Shown one piece after another: positions 8,850 through 17,735 of a DNA stretch of 64,000 nucleotides; position 1 is the first letter of the stretch; the number at the start of each line of letters is the position of its first letter. The notes beneath the pieces were generated by a model, which did no database searches, had not been told where the DNA came from, and worked only from the letters and a program-made list of their open reading frames with translations. The position numbers and the translations under genes are program-made. This DNA comes from Nocardioides soli (GTDB lineage Bacteria; Actinomycetota; Actinomycetes; Propionibacteriales; Nocardioidaceae): NCBI RefSeq assembly GCF_014191495.1, contig NZ_JACHWR010000003.1:496501-560500 (forward strand). The letters are read 5' to 3'.

Positions 8850-9500
8850 CTAGTAGTTGGCGAGGACTTGGTTGACGTCCTCCGCGGAGTACGTATTGGC
8901 CAGGGAGTTGTTCGGGGTCGTATTGGTCTTCATGCATGAGCTAGATGGATCGGAGGCGTCCTCGTGCCGAAGCCCGACGGTGTGGCCCAGTTCATGGCAG
9001 GCGAGTGCGCGGCGTCCCCAGGTCGTGTCCCAAGCCGCAGCCAACGCGTAGTTGATCCGCAGAACCTGTCCGTAGCACCAGCGGTTTGGATGCGTCCCGC
9101 CCAAGGTCGCGGACGACGGACAATCGGTCCAGCCGTATGCCGGCGTATCCCCGTACTCGCCGTCCATGATGCGGACGTCGTAGTCCGATCCATCGACATA
9201 CGTCCACGTGAAGTCGAATCGTGGGAATTGGTTGTTGAGCGCCCATTGGGTCATGTTGCCCGTCTTGGTCAACGTGTCGTAGTAGTCAACTCGGTGGCTC
9301 TTGTTGTTCGCTAGCCAGGGACCGCCCACAGCGGAACCGAAGTTCGCGTGGGCGGGACTCATCACGAGTAGCGGGAGGGCGAGCGCCACGAGGCCGCCGA
9401 CGAGGATCATGCGTCCCAGTTGGGTAAGTCCGCCCACCGGATTGAACATCCAGCGGCGAAATCCGCGCCCAGTAGTTCGTGAGACGTTCGAGACTTCCAT
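8850..9500 (-). CDS. Secreted metzincin-type zinc metalloprotease
   Basis: A 216-residue protein with an N-terminal membrane/signal segment (about residues 30-52, ending in an AHA motif that may be a signal-peptidase site). The zinc site HELGHTVGLRH (ligands H169, H173, H179; catalytic E170) is the metzincin HExxHxxGxxH signature. A downstream SCMKTN segment supplies the Met-turn methionine expected of the clan. The mature domain is short, comparable to snapalysin- or matrixin-like enzymes. The ATG at 9500 is the best start; a longer frame runs upstream through the steB-end repeat on the wrong strand. Lower GC than the core genes suggests horizontal transfer. The lipoprotein gene downstream may be a partner or immunity factor, which is inference. 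Confidence 0.82.
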   Translation of the reverse strand: MEVSNVSRTTGRGFRRWMFNPVGGLTQLGRMILVGGLVALALPLLVMSPAHANFGSAVGGPWLANNKSHRVDYYDTLTKTGNMTQWALNNQFPRFDFTWTYVDGSDYDVRIMDGEYGDTPAYGWTDCPSSATLGGTHPNRWCYGQVLRINYALAAAWDTTWGRRALACHELGHTVGLRHEDASDPSSSCMKTNTTPNNSLANTYSAEDVNQVLANY

Positions 9501-9834
9501 CAGCCCGCACCTCCGTCTTCGGCAGGTGGACATCGTCAAGGTCGTCGGCAGGTCCCGTCGTCCACCTCGAAAATTCACCGTAGGCCGCACTGGAGTCATG
9601 CGGGCAGCAGGCACGACGATGAGCAACGGCAGAAGCCTGGCTCTTGTCAGGCAGGTGACAAGTTCGGACTCATCTAGGCCACGCTGCGACCCGCGACGCG
9701 TCGGCAAGTGCGATCGTCGACACCCGTCGGAGACGACGCTTGCCATCAGAGCGCCGGTCGCTGACCACGCAGGGCGGATCCTTCGGAGCGTCGGGTTCGG
9801 ACGGAGCCGTCCCCCTGACGTAGCATGGAGTTCC
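9501..9834. other. Intergenic region between metzincin gene and pyrG
   Basis: About 330 bp. It must hold the minus-strand promoter of the metzincin operon. Its right part is the second copy of the 68-bp steB-end repeat. No other gene is supported; the left part is AT-richer than surrounding DNA. Confidence 0.6.
9754..9821 (+). repeat. 68-bp direct repeat, right copy (orphan steB end)
   Basis: Second copy of 8035-8102. It still encodes in frame the end of SteB (LTTQGGSFGASGSDGAVPLT then TAG) directly before the pyrG ribosome-binding region, so steB and pyrG were probably adjacent before the insertion. Confidence 0.95.
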
Positions 9835-11526
9835 GTGATCAACGGGACGCCCACCAAGCACGTGTTCGTGACCGGAGGCGTCGCCTCCTCGCTCGGGAAG
9901 GGCCTGACGGCGTCCAGCCTCGGCAGCCTTCTCAAGGCTCGCGGCCTGCGTGTGACGATGCAGAAGCTCGACCCCTACCTCAACGTCGACCCGGGCACGA
10001 TGAACCCCTTCCAGCACGGTGAGGTGTTCGTCACCAACGACGGCGCCGAGACCGACCTCGACATCGGGCACTACGAGCGCTTCCTCGACACCGACCTGAG
10101 CCAGATCGCCAACGTCACCACGGGGCAGGTCTACTCGAGCGTGATCGCCAAGGAGCGGCGCGGCGACTACCTCGGCGACACCGTGCAGGTGATCCCGCAC
10201 ATCACCAACGAGATCAAGGAGCGGGTCCTCGCCATGGGGGGCGACGACGTCGACGTGGTGATCACCGAGGTCGGCGGCACCGTGGGCGACATCGAGTCGC
10301 TGCCGTTCCTCGAGGCCGCGCGCCAGGTGCGGCACGACATCGGCCGCGGCAACTGCTTCTTCCTGCATGTCTCGCTGGTGCCCTACATCGGCCCGTCCGG
10401 TGAGCTCAAGACCAAGCCCACCCAGCACTCCGTGGCCGCACTGCGCCAGGTCGGCATCCAGCCCGACGCCGTGGTGTGCCGGGCCGACCGGGAGCTCCCG
10501 GAGTCGATCAAGCGCAAGATCTCGCTGATGTGCGACGTCGACCAGGAGGCGGTCGTCACCGCCGCGGATGCGCCGTCGATCTACGACATCCCGAAGGTGC
10601 TGCACCGCGAGGGCCTCGACGCCTACGTCGTACGCCGCCTGGACCTGCCGTTCCGCGACGTCGACTGGACCGTGTGGGACGACCTGCTGCGCCGGGTGCA
10701 CCACCCCCAGGAGGAGGTCACCGTGGCGCTGGTCGGCAAGTACATCGACCTCCCGGACGCCTACCTGTCGGTCGGCGAGGCACTGCGCGCCGGCGGCTTC
10801 GCCCACGAGGCCAAGGTCAACATCCGCTGGATCGCCTCCGACGAGTGCGCCACCCAGGCGGGCGCGGCCAAGCATCTCCAGGACGTCGACGCGATCTGCG
10901 TGCCGGGCGGCTTCGGCGTGCGCGGCATCGAGGGCAAGCTCGGCGCCCTGACCTACGCCCGCACCCACGGCATCCCGACGCTCGGCTTGTGCCTGGGCCT
11001 GCAGTGCATGGTGATCGAGTACTCCCGGAGCGTGCTCGGCCTGGAGAAGGCCGGCTCGACCGAGTTCGACCCGGACACCCCGGAGCCGGTGATCGCGACC
11101 ATGGAGGAGCAGCTCGAGTACGTCGAGGGCGCCGGCGACCTGGGCGGCACGATGCGGCTGGGGCTCTACCCGGCGGCGCTCAAGGAGGGCTCGATCGTGC
11201 GCGCGGCGTACGGTGCCGCCCAGATCGACGAGCGGCACCGGCACCGCTACGAGGTCAACAACTCCTACCGCGAGCAGCTCGAGGCCGCGGGGATGGTCTT
11301 CTCCGGCACGTCGCCCGACGACAGCCTGGTCGAGTTCGTCGAGCTGCCGCGCGAGGTGCACCCCTACTACGTGGCCACCCAGGCGCACCCCGAGCTGCGC
11401 TCCCGGCCGACCCGCCCGCACCCGCTGTTCAAGGGGCTGGTCGGTGCGGCGATCGAGCGGCAGAAGGAGCTGCGCTTCCCGATCGACGAGAGCGGGCTGC
11501 GTCGCGAGCCGGTCGACGAGGACTGA
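9835..11526 (+). CDS. pyrG: CTP synthase
   Basis: A 563-residue CTP synthase converting UTP, ATP and glutamine to CTP. The N-terminal amidoligase domain starts TKHVFVTGGVASSLGKG; the C-terminal class I glutaminase domain has the nucleophile in GLCLGLQC (C386) and the late QAHPELRSRP block with the catalytic His/Glu pair. The GTG at 9835 is used: GGAG at 9827-9830 precedes it, and the ATG at 9825 is out of frame. A TAGCAT hexamer at 9821-9826 could be a promoter element. CTP synthase is often followed by a NUDIX gene in actinobacteria, as here. Confidence 0.97.
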   Translation: MINGTPTKHVFVTGGVASSLGKGLTASSLGSLLKARGLRVTMQKLDPYLNVDPGTMNPFQHGEVFVTNDGAETDLDIGHYERFLDTDLSQIANVTTGQVYSSVIAKERRGDYLGDTVQVIPHITNEIKERVLAMGGDDVDVVITEVGGTVGDIESLPFLEAARQVRHDIGRGNCFFLHVSLVPYIGPSGELKTKPTQHSVAALRQVGIQPDAVVCRADRELPESIKRKISLMCDVDQEAVVTAADAPSIYDIPKVLHREGLDAYVVRRLDLPFRDVDWTVWDDLLRRVHHPQEEVTVALVGKYIDLPDAYLSVGEALRAGGFAHEAKVNIRWIASDECATQAGAAKHLQDVDAICVPGGFGVRGIEGKLGALTYARTHGIPTLGLCLGLQCMVIEYSRSVLGLEKAGSTEFDPDTPEPVIATMEEQLEYVEGAGDLGGTMRLGLYPAALKEGSIVRAAYGAAQIDERHRHRYEVNNSYREQLEAAGMVFSGTSPDDSLVEFVELPREVHPYYVATQAHPELRSRPTRPHPLFKGLVGAAIERQKELRFPIDESGLRREPVDED

Positions 11527-11533
11527 GCGACGG

Positions 11534-12139
11534 ATGGGAGCTGGAGGGGTGCATCCGGAGCTGGCCGACCGGGAGGAGAGCTGGCCGGTCGTCCGTTCGG
11601 AGGACCGGCACCGCGACGGCTGGGTGGTGGCGCTGCGCGAGGACTGGCTGCAGCGCCCCGGCCACCCCGGCGACGAGCCGTTCGGTCGGCTGGTGCTGGA
11701 GCACCCCGGCGCCGTGGTGGTCGTGGCCGTCGACGACCGCGAGCGGGTCTTCTGCCTGTGGCAGTACCGGCACCCGGCGCGGCGCCGGTTCGTCGAGCTG
11801 CCGGCCGGGATCCTCGACGTCGACGGCGAGGACCCGCTCACGACCGCCCGGCGCGAGCTGGTCGAGGAGGCCGGGCTCGAGGCGACGGAGTGGACGCCGA
11901 TCGGCACGTCGTACTCCTCGCCGGGCATCTCCGCGGAGCGGCACCACTACTTCCTGGCCCGCGGCATCTCCGAGGTCGACCGCGGCGGCTTCGTGGCCGA
12001 GCACGAGGAGGCCGACATGGAGACCGGCTGGGTGCCGGCCGCCGACCTGATCGCCGCCGTGGTGGATGGCAGGATCACCGACGGCCACAGCATGATCGCG
12101 CTGCTGATGGCGCAGGCCCGGGGGCTTCTGCGAGTCTGA
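11534..12139 (+). CDS. NUDIX hydrolase (ADP-ribose pyrophosphatase-like)
   Basis: A 201-residue NUDIX protein. The NUDIX box GX5EX7REUXEEXGU is met by the stretch from GILDVDGED to RRELVEEAGLEA, and the domain order resembles ADP-ribose pyrophosphatases, which split ADP-ribose to AMP and ribose-5-phosphate. It starts 7 bp after pyrG, so it is co-transcribed. An alternative in-frame GTG at 11549 has a GGAGG too close upstream to be convincing. The substrate call is by family resemblance only. Confidence 0.88.
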   Translation: MGAGGVHPELADREESWPVVRSEDRHRDGWVVALREDWLQRPGHPGDEPFGRLVLEHPGAVVVVAVDDRERVFCLWQYRHPARRRFVELPAGILDVDGEDPLTTARRELVEEAGLEATEWTPIGTSYSSPGISAERHHYFLARGISEVDRGGFVAEHEEADMETGWVPAADLIAAVVDGRITDGHSMIALLMAQARGLLRV

Positions 12140-12167
12140 CGTCGGTAGACGACGACAGGAGACCCCG

Positions 12168-13283
12168 ATGAAGATCGGCGTGCCCAGGGAAGTCAAGAAC
12201 CACGAGTACCGCGTGGCGATCACCCCGATCGGGGTGCACGAGCTGGTCGCGCGCGGGCACGAGGTGTTCGTCGAGCAGGGCGCCGGGGTGGGGTCCCAGA
12301 TCGACGACGAGGAGTACGCCGGCGCCGGTGCGAGGATCGTCGCGGACGCCGACGAGGCGTGGGGCGTCGCGGAGATGGTGCTGAAGGTCAAGGAGCCGGT
12401 CGAGGAGGAGTTCCACCGGCTGCGTGACGACCTGACGCTGTTCACCTACCTCCACCTCGCGGCCGACAAGCCGCTGGCCGAGCGGCTGTTGAGCTCCCGG
12501 GTGACCGGCATCGCCTACGAGACCGTGCAACTGCCCTCGGGCGCACTGCCGCTGCTCTACCCGATGTCGGAGGTGGCCGGCTGCCTGGCGCCCCAGGTCG
12601 GCGCCTACTCCCTGATGAAGGCCCGCGGCGGCCGCGGCGTGCTGATGGGTGGCGTGGGCGGTGTGGCCAACGCGAAGGTCGTCATCATCGGCGCCGGCGT
12701 CTCCGGCCAGAACGCCGCCAACATCGCGCTCGGCATGGGCGCCGACGTGACGCTGCTGGACACCGACCTGGACAAGCTGCGGATGTCGTTCTGGCGGTAC
12801 AACAACCGGGTCCACGGCTTGGCGTCGTCGCGCCTCGCGATCGAGCAGCAGGTCATCGAGGCCGACCTGGTGATCGGGGCGGTGCTGATCCCGGGTGCGG
12901 CCGCCCCGAAGCTGGTCTCCAACGATCTGGTCTCGCGGATGAAGCCGGGCTCGGTGCTCGTCGACATCGCCGTCGACCAGGGCGGGTGCTTCGAGGACAC
13001 CCGGCCGACCACGCATGCGGACCCGACCTACCAGGTGCACGAGTCGACGTTCTACTGCGTGGCGAACATGCCGGGCGCGGTGCCGAACACCTCGACGTAC
13101 GCGCTGACCAACGCGACCATGCCGTACGTCGTGGCGCTGGCCGACAAGGGCTGGCTGCGGGCCTGCCGCGACGACCGCAGCCTCGCGCTCGGCCTGAACA
13201 CCCACGCCGGCCGGCTCACCAACGCCCCCGTCGCCGAGTCGGTCGGTATCGCGGCCGTCGGACTGGACGAGGTGCTCGCCTAG
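12168..13283 (+). CDS. ald: Alanine dehydrogenase
   Basis: A 371-residue alanine dehydrogenase, catalysing the reversible NAD-dependent deamination of L-alanine to pyruvate and ammonia. The N-terminus MKIGVPREVKNHEYRVAITP is the family signature; the NAD-binding Rossmann motif is VIIGAGVSGQNAANIALGMG. The substrate-domain segments HLAADKPL and MPGAVPNTSTYALTNAT are conserved. A GACAGGAG-type ribosome site precedes the ATG. The gene ends 12 bp before xerD, within whose promoter region its stop codon lies. Confidence 0.96.
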   Translation: MKIGVPREVKNHEYRVAITPIGVHELVARGHEVFVEQGAGVGSQIDDEEYAGAGARIVADADEAWGVAEMVLKVKEPVEEEFHRLRDDLTLFTYLHLAADKPLAERLLSSRVTGIAYETVQLPSGALPLLYPMSEVAGCLAPQVGAYSLMKARGGRGVLMGGVGGVANAKVVIIGAGVSGQNAANIALGMGADVTLLDTDLDKLRMSFWRYNNRVHGLASSRLAIEQQVIEADLVIGAVLIPGAAAPKLVSNDLVSRMKPGSVLVDIAVDQGGCFEDTRPTTHADPTYQVHESTFYCVANMPGAVPNTSTYALTNATMPYVVALADKGWLRACRDDRSLALGLNTHAGRLTNAPVAESVGIAAVGLDEVLA

Positions 13284-13295
13284 GATCGACCCGCC

Positions 13296-14231
13296 ATGGG
13301 TGATCCACAGCGGGCCGTCCGCACCTACCTCGACCACCTCTCGGTCGAGCGCGGGCTGGCGGCGAACACGCTCGCGTCGTACCGCCGCGACCTGCGCCGC
13401 TATCTCGGCTACCTGGACCAGGCCGGCATCGACGATCTCGACCGGGTGAGCGAGGCGACGGTGACCGGCTTCCTGGTGCGGCTGCGCGAGGGCGACGCCG
13501 AGCACCCGGCGCTGAGCTCGACCTCGGCGGCCCGGACCGTGGTGGCGGTGCGTGGCTTCCACAAGTTCGCGGTCGCCGACGGCCTCGCGACGACCGACCC
13601 GGCGAGCGGGGTGAAGCCGCCGGCGCCCGCGAAGCGGCTGCCCAAAGCGCTGCCGCTCGCCGACGTCGAGGCGATCCTCGACGCCGCCGGCGCGCCGGGC
13701 ACGACGCTCGCGCTGCGCGACCGGGCCCTGCTCGAGCTCCTCTACGGCACCGGCGCCCGCATCTCGGAGGCGGTCGGCCTGGACGTCGACGACCTCGACC
13801 CCGGCGCCTCGGGCATCGACGGGACCGTGCTGCTGCGCGGCAAGGGCGGCAAGGAGCGGATCGTGCCGGTCGGGTCCTACGCCCGCGAGGCGGTCGACGC
13901 CTACCTGGTCCGCGGCCGACCCGAGCTGGTCGCGGCCGGGAGGGGGACGGCGGCGCTCTTCCTCAACGCCCGCGGCGGTCGGCTGTCCCGGCAGTCCGCA
14001 TGGGCGGTGCTGGTGAAGGCCGCCGACCGGGCCGGCGTCACCAAGGACGTCTCACCGCACACGCTGCGGCACTCGTTCGCCACGCACCTGCTCGACGGCG
14101 GCGCCGACGTCCGCGTCGTGCAGGAGCTGCTCGGGCACGCGTCGGTCACGACCACCCAGGTGTACACACTGGTGACCGTGGACAACCTGCGCGAGGTCTT
14201 CGCGACCGCACACCCCCGGGCGCGGGACTGA
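13296..14231 (+). CDS. xerD: Site-specific tyrosine recombinase XerD
   Basis: A 311-residue tyrosine recombinase that with XerC resolves chromosome dimers at dif. An N-terminal SAM-like DNA-binding domain (residues 1 to about 95) precedes the catalytic domain. The catalytic set is visible: Arg in TGARISEAV, Lys in GKGGKERIVPV, HxxR in HTLRHSFATHLL, His in LLGHASVTTTQ and the Tyr nucleophile in TTQVYTLV. Position downstream of pyrG and upstream of the parA-scpAB block is conserved among actinobacteria, so this is the housekeeping enzyme and not a phage integrase. Confidence 0.95.
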   Translation: MGDPQRAVRTYLDHLSVERGLAANTLASYRRDLRRYLGYLDQAGIDDLDRVSEATVTGFLVRLREGDAEHPALSSTSAARTVVAVRGFHKFAVADGLATTDPASGVKPPAPAKRLPKALPLADVEAILDAAGAPGTTLALRDRALLELLYGTGARISEAVGLDVDDLDPGASGIDGTVLLRGKGGKERIVPVGSYAREAVDAYLVRGRPELVAAGRGTAALFLNARGGRLSRQSAWAVLVKAADRAGVTKDVSPHTLRHSFATHLLDGGADVRVVQELLGHASVTTTQVYTLVTVDNLREVFATAHPRARD

Positions 14232-14235
14232 TCGC

Positions 14236-16746
14236 GTGACCGACCTCCTCGACGACATCACCGCGGCCGTCGCCGGCCGCGGCCTGACGCTCTACCCGCA
14301 CCAGGAGGAGGCGATCCTCGCCCTGCTGGCCGGCGACAACGTGGTGCTGGCCACCCCCACCGGGTCCGGCAAGTCGCTGGTCGCCGAGGCCGCGCACCGG
14401 GCGGCGCTCGCCGAGGACCGGGTGTCCTTCTACACCGCGCCGATCAAGGCGCTGGTGAGCGAGAAGTTCTTCGCGCTCGTCGAGACCTTCGGGGCCGAGG
14501 ACGTCGGGATGCTGACCGGCGACGCCTCGGTCAACCCGGACGCCCCGATCATCTGCTGCACGGCCGAGGTGCTGGCCAACATCGCGCTGCGCGAGGGCGC
14601 CCGGGCCGACGTCGGGCTGGTCGTCATGGACGAGTTCCACTTCTACGCCGAGCCCGACCGTGGCTGGGCATGGCAGGTGCCGCTGCTGGAGCTGCCGCAG
14701 GCGCAGTTCCTGCTGATGTCGGCGACGCTCGGCGACGTCACCGACCTGGCCGCCGACCTGAGCCGGCGCAACGGCCGCGAGACCACCGTCGTGGCCGACG
14801 CCGAGCGGCCGGTGCCGCTGTCGTTCTCGTGGTCGGTGACCCCGCTCGCCGACACCCTGGAGGAGCTGGTCACGACGGGGCAGGGCCCGGCGTACGTCGT
14901 GCACTTCACGCAGGCCGCCGCCGTCGAGCACGCGACGTCGCTGCTGAACGCGAAGTGGGTGCCGAAGCCCGATCTCGGCGCTCGCCTCGACCATGTGCGG
15001 TTCGGAGCGGGTTTCGGCAAGACCCTCTCGAAGCTGCTGCGCAGGGGGATCGGGGTCCATCACGCCGGGATGCTGCCGCGCTACCGGCGCCTGGTGGAGC
15101 AGCTGGCGCAGGCCGGGCTGCTCTCGGTGATCTGCGGCACTGACACCCTCGGCGTCGGCATCAACGTGCCGATCCGCACGGTGCTCTTCACCGGCCTGGC
15201 GAAGTTCGACGGCAGCCGGCAGCGGATCCTGCGCACGCGGGAGTTCCTGCAGATCGCGGGCCGGGCCGGGCGGGCCGGCTTCGACACCGCCGGGTACGTC
15301 GTCGTGCAGGCGCCCGAGCACGTCATCGAGAACGAGCGGCTCAAGGCGAAGGCCGAGGAGCGGCGGGCCGCCGGCCGGAAGAACGCCAAGGCGCAGCTGA
15401 AGAAGCCGCCCGAGGGCACCGTGGTGTGGACCGAGCAGACCTACGAGAAGCTGGTCGCGGGGGTGCCCGAGCAGCTGGTCTCGCGGATGAAGGTCGACAA
15501 CGCGATGCTGATCAACGTCCTCGCCCGCGAGGAGGACGCCGTGCCGGTGCTGCGTCGGCTGCTCACCGACAACCACGAGGACCGGCGGCGGCAGCTGCGG
15601 CTCGCACGCCGGGCGCTGCGCCTGGCGCGGTCGCTGGTGCGCTCGGGCGTGGTCACCCGGCTGGAGTCGCCCGACGACTGCGGGCGCCGGTACGTGCTGA
15701 CCGTCGACCTGCCAGCGGACTTCGCGCTCAACCAGCCGCTGGCGCACTTCGCGCTCGCGGCCCTCGACGTACTGGATCCCGAAGCGGTCGAGCACACCCT
15801 CGACATCGTCTCGGTGGTCGAGGCGGTGCTGGAGGGGCCGCGGCAGGTGCTGATGCAGCAGCAGTACGTCGCCCGGGGCGAGGCGGTCGCGGAGATGAAG
15901 GCCGACGGCATCGAGTACGAGGAGCGGATGACGCTGCTCGAGGAGGTCACCTGGCCGCAGCCGCTGGCCGAGCTGCTGGGGGCGACGTACGAGATCTACC
16001 GGCAGAGCCATCCGTGGCTCCCCGAGGACGCGCTGCAGCCGAAGGCGATCGTGCGCGAGATGTTCGAGCAGGGGATGAGCTTCACCGACTTCGTGTCGCG
16101 CTACCAGCTGGCGCGGTCGGAGGGGCTGGTGCTGCGCTACCTGACCGACGCCTACCGCACGCTGCGGCAGACCGTGCCCGAGCAGCACCGCACGCCCGAG
16201 CTCGACGACCTGGTCGAGTGGCTGGGGGAGACCGTGCGCCAGACGGACTCCTCGCTGCTCGACGAGTGGGAGGCGCTGGCCGACCCCTCGCACGTACGAC
16301 GCGATGTGGCCGACCACGAGCCGCCCCCGCCGCCGCGGCCGATCTCGCAGCAGTCGCGCCCGTTCGCGGTGATGATCCGCAACGCGATGTGGCGCCGGGT
16401 CGAGCTGGTCGCCCGCGACGACCTCGACGGCCTGGTCGAGATCGAGCGGGCCGCGGTCGAGCGCACGGAGCCGCCCGGGGAGGTCGTGATGACCCGGTTG
16501 GCGTGGGACGAGGCGATCGAGGCGTACTACGCCGAGCACGACCGGGTGCTGCTCGACGCCGACGCCCGCGGTCCCGCGCTGCTGGTGGTCGAGCGCGACG
16601 GCCGGCGCTGGCCCGTGCGGCAGACCGTCCACGACCCGGAGGGCCACCACGACTGGGTGATCGAGGCGGTCGCCGACCTCGATGCGTCCGACGCGGCCGG
16701 TGAGCTGGTGCTCTCCGCGGTGGCGATGCGGCGACTCGGCGGCTGA
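14236..16746 (+). CDS. Ski2/Mtr4-like DEAD/DEAH helicase with DUF3516 C-terminus
   Basis: An 836-residue superfamily 2 RNA helicase-like protein. Walker A ATPTGSGKS is at 39-47, motif II DEFH at 132-135, motif III MSATLGD follows, and the C-terminal RecA lobe has TLGVGINVPIRTV and QIAGRAGRAGF (motif VI). The final 400 residues match the actinobacterial DUF3516 extension, including a coiled segment. Such proteins are related to eukaryotic exosome helicases, but the bacterial substrate is not known. It begins 4 bp after xerD. It is the last gene of the conserved block before the accessory module at 16962. Confidence 0.9.
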   Translation: MTDLLDDITAAVAGRGLTLYPHQEEAILALLAGDNVVLATPTGSGKSLVAEAAHRAALAEDRVSFYTAPIKALVSEKFFALVETFGAEDVGMLTGDASVNPDAPIICCTAEVLANIALREGARADVGLVVMDEFHFYAEPDRGWAWQVPLLELPQAQFLLMSATLGDVTDLAADLSRRNGRETTVVADAERPVPLSFSWSVTPLADTLEELVTTGQGPAYVVHFTQAAAVEHATSLLNAKWVPKPDLGARLDHVRFGAGFGKTLSKLLRRGIGVHHAGMLPRYRRLVEQLAQAGLLSVICGTDTLGVGINVPIRTVLFTGLAKFDGSRQRILRTREFLQIAGRAGRAGFDTAGYVVVQAPEHVIENERLKAKAEERRAAGRKNAKAQLKKPPEGTVVWTEQTYEKLVAGVPEQLVSRMKVDNAMLINVLAREEDAVPVLRRLLTDNHEDRRRQLRLARRALRLARSLVRSGVVTRLESPDDCGRRYVLTVDLPADFALNQPLAHFALAALDVLDPEAVEHTLDIVSVVEAVLEGPRQVLMQQQYVARGEAVAEMKADGIEYEERMTLLEEVTWPQPLAELLGATYEIYRQSHPWLPEDALQPKAIVREMFEQGMSFTDFVSRYQLARSEGLVLRYLTDAYRTLRQTVPEQHRTPELDDLVEWLGETVRQTDSSLLDEWEALADPSHVRRDVADHEPPPPPRPISQQSRPFAVMIRNAMWRRVELVARDDLDGLVEIERAAVERTEPPGEVVMTRLAWDEAIEAYYAEHDRVLLDADARGPALLVVERDGRRWPVRQTVHDPEGHHDWVIEAVADLDASDAAGELVLSAVAMRRLGG

Positions 16747-16961
16747 CCGCGCTGCGCGGATCGCCCGCGCGGTTCCCGCATGTCGGTGATGACATCGGTC
16801 GCCGACCGGTCTTGGCTGGTCGTGAACCCTGCCCGGGGATGCCGCAGCCCAGGAGGCCGGCGCTGCCCGACGACCTCCCCCTCTGCGTACGGCGCCCCGC
16901 CGCAGCCTGATCCACGCGGACCGCCTCGGGACGCTCGACCGTGTATCCAGGGAGGCATCAG

Positions 16962-17726
16962 ATGCCAGTCTCGTTCGACAGCCAGATCAGCTTCATCGCC
17001 GGTCAGGAGATCGACGTCCCGGAGGGCGACGTGTCGTTCGCGGCGGGGGAGGAGAGCCCGGACCTGCAGGACCTGAAGAAGCAGGGCGCCGTGGTCGACT
17101 CCAACCTGGTGGTCTTTCCCGAGGACACGCCGGCCAGCGTGCGCAACGCGGTCTGCAACTGGACCCTCTTCGCCCAGCGCGCGGCGACCAAGAAGGTCGA
17201 TCCGCAGCAGGCCAAGGAGTGGGTCGACGTCTACCTCGACGTCCTGCTGCACACCGGATGGGCGCTGCGCGAGGAGGCCTCCTCCTGGTCCGAGGAGCAC
17301 GTGGTCGGGTCGGTGGTCCACCAGAAGATCCTCGACCTCGTGGCCGTCGCGCTCGGGCCCGTGCCGGGCGCCCTGGCCCTGGTGACCGCGGCGCTGACGT
17401 CCCTCCAGGGGATGAACGAGCGGAGCAAGTGGATCACGCTGTTCGACCGCCGGGCGAAGAGCGCCGTGAGCACCGGATTCTCGGTCGCCAACGTCGACCC
17501 GCACGCCGACGGTTCGGCACAGCTGCGTTCGATCGACTTCCGGGTGGAGGCCAGGAAGACCCTGACCCAGTTCCTCTTCTTCCGCTTCACCAGTGAGGAG
17601 GCCCTGATGTTCAAGCGAGGCGTCGTCCTCTTCATCTCGGCCGAGGCGTTGCAGGAGCTCGCCCCCGCGATCGAGCAGCGCGTGACGGCCTTCGCCAAGG
17701 ACAACATCGCGGCCTTCGACCTCTAG
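16962..17726 (+). CDS. Unknown 254-aa protein, first gene of CHAT-SIR2/STAND module
   Basis: A 254-residue protein of no recognised family. The N-terminal 40 residues are acidic and strand-like without a signal peptide. A hydrophobic, Ala/Leu/Val-rich stretch at about 123-148 (ILDLVAVALGPVPGALALVT) could be a buried helical hairpin or a membrane-inserting segment. The C-terminal part (RSIDFRVEARKTLTQFLFFR and beyond) looks beta-strand rich. The ATG at 16962 has GGAGG at 16951-16955, 6 nt upstream. The gene is 9 bp before the peptidase gene and on the same strand. Being the small partner of two cysteine-protease-fold proteins, it could be their substrate or a membrane-active effector; that is inference. 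Confidence 0.75.
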   Translation: MPVSFDSQISFIAGQEIDVPEGDVSFAAGEESPDLQDLKKQGAVVDSNLVVFPEDTPASVRNAVCNWTLFAQRAATKKVDPQQAKEWVDVYLDVLLHTGWALREEASSWSEEHVVGSVVHQKILDLVAVALGPVPGALALVTAALTSLQGMNERSKWITLFDRRAKSAVSTGFSVANVDPHADGSAQLRSIDFRVEARKTLTQFLFFRFTSEEALMFKRGVVLFISAEALQELAPAIEQRVTAFAKDNIAAFDL

Positions 17727-17735
17727 CGATGCGTC

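Noticed and set aside
16760..16830. Small inverted repeat near cggtcgccgaccg as operator for the CHAT/STAND module
   Set aside because: Short GC palindromes of this size are common in such DNA and its place relative to a promoter is not clear.
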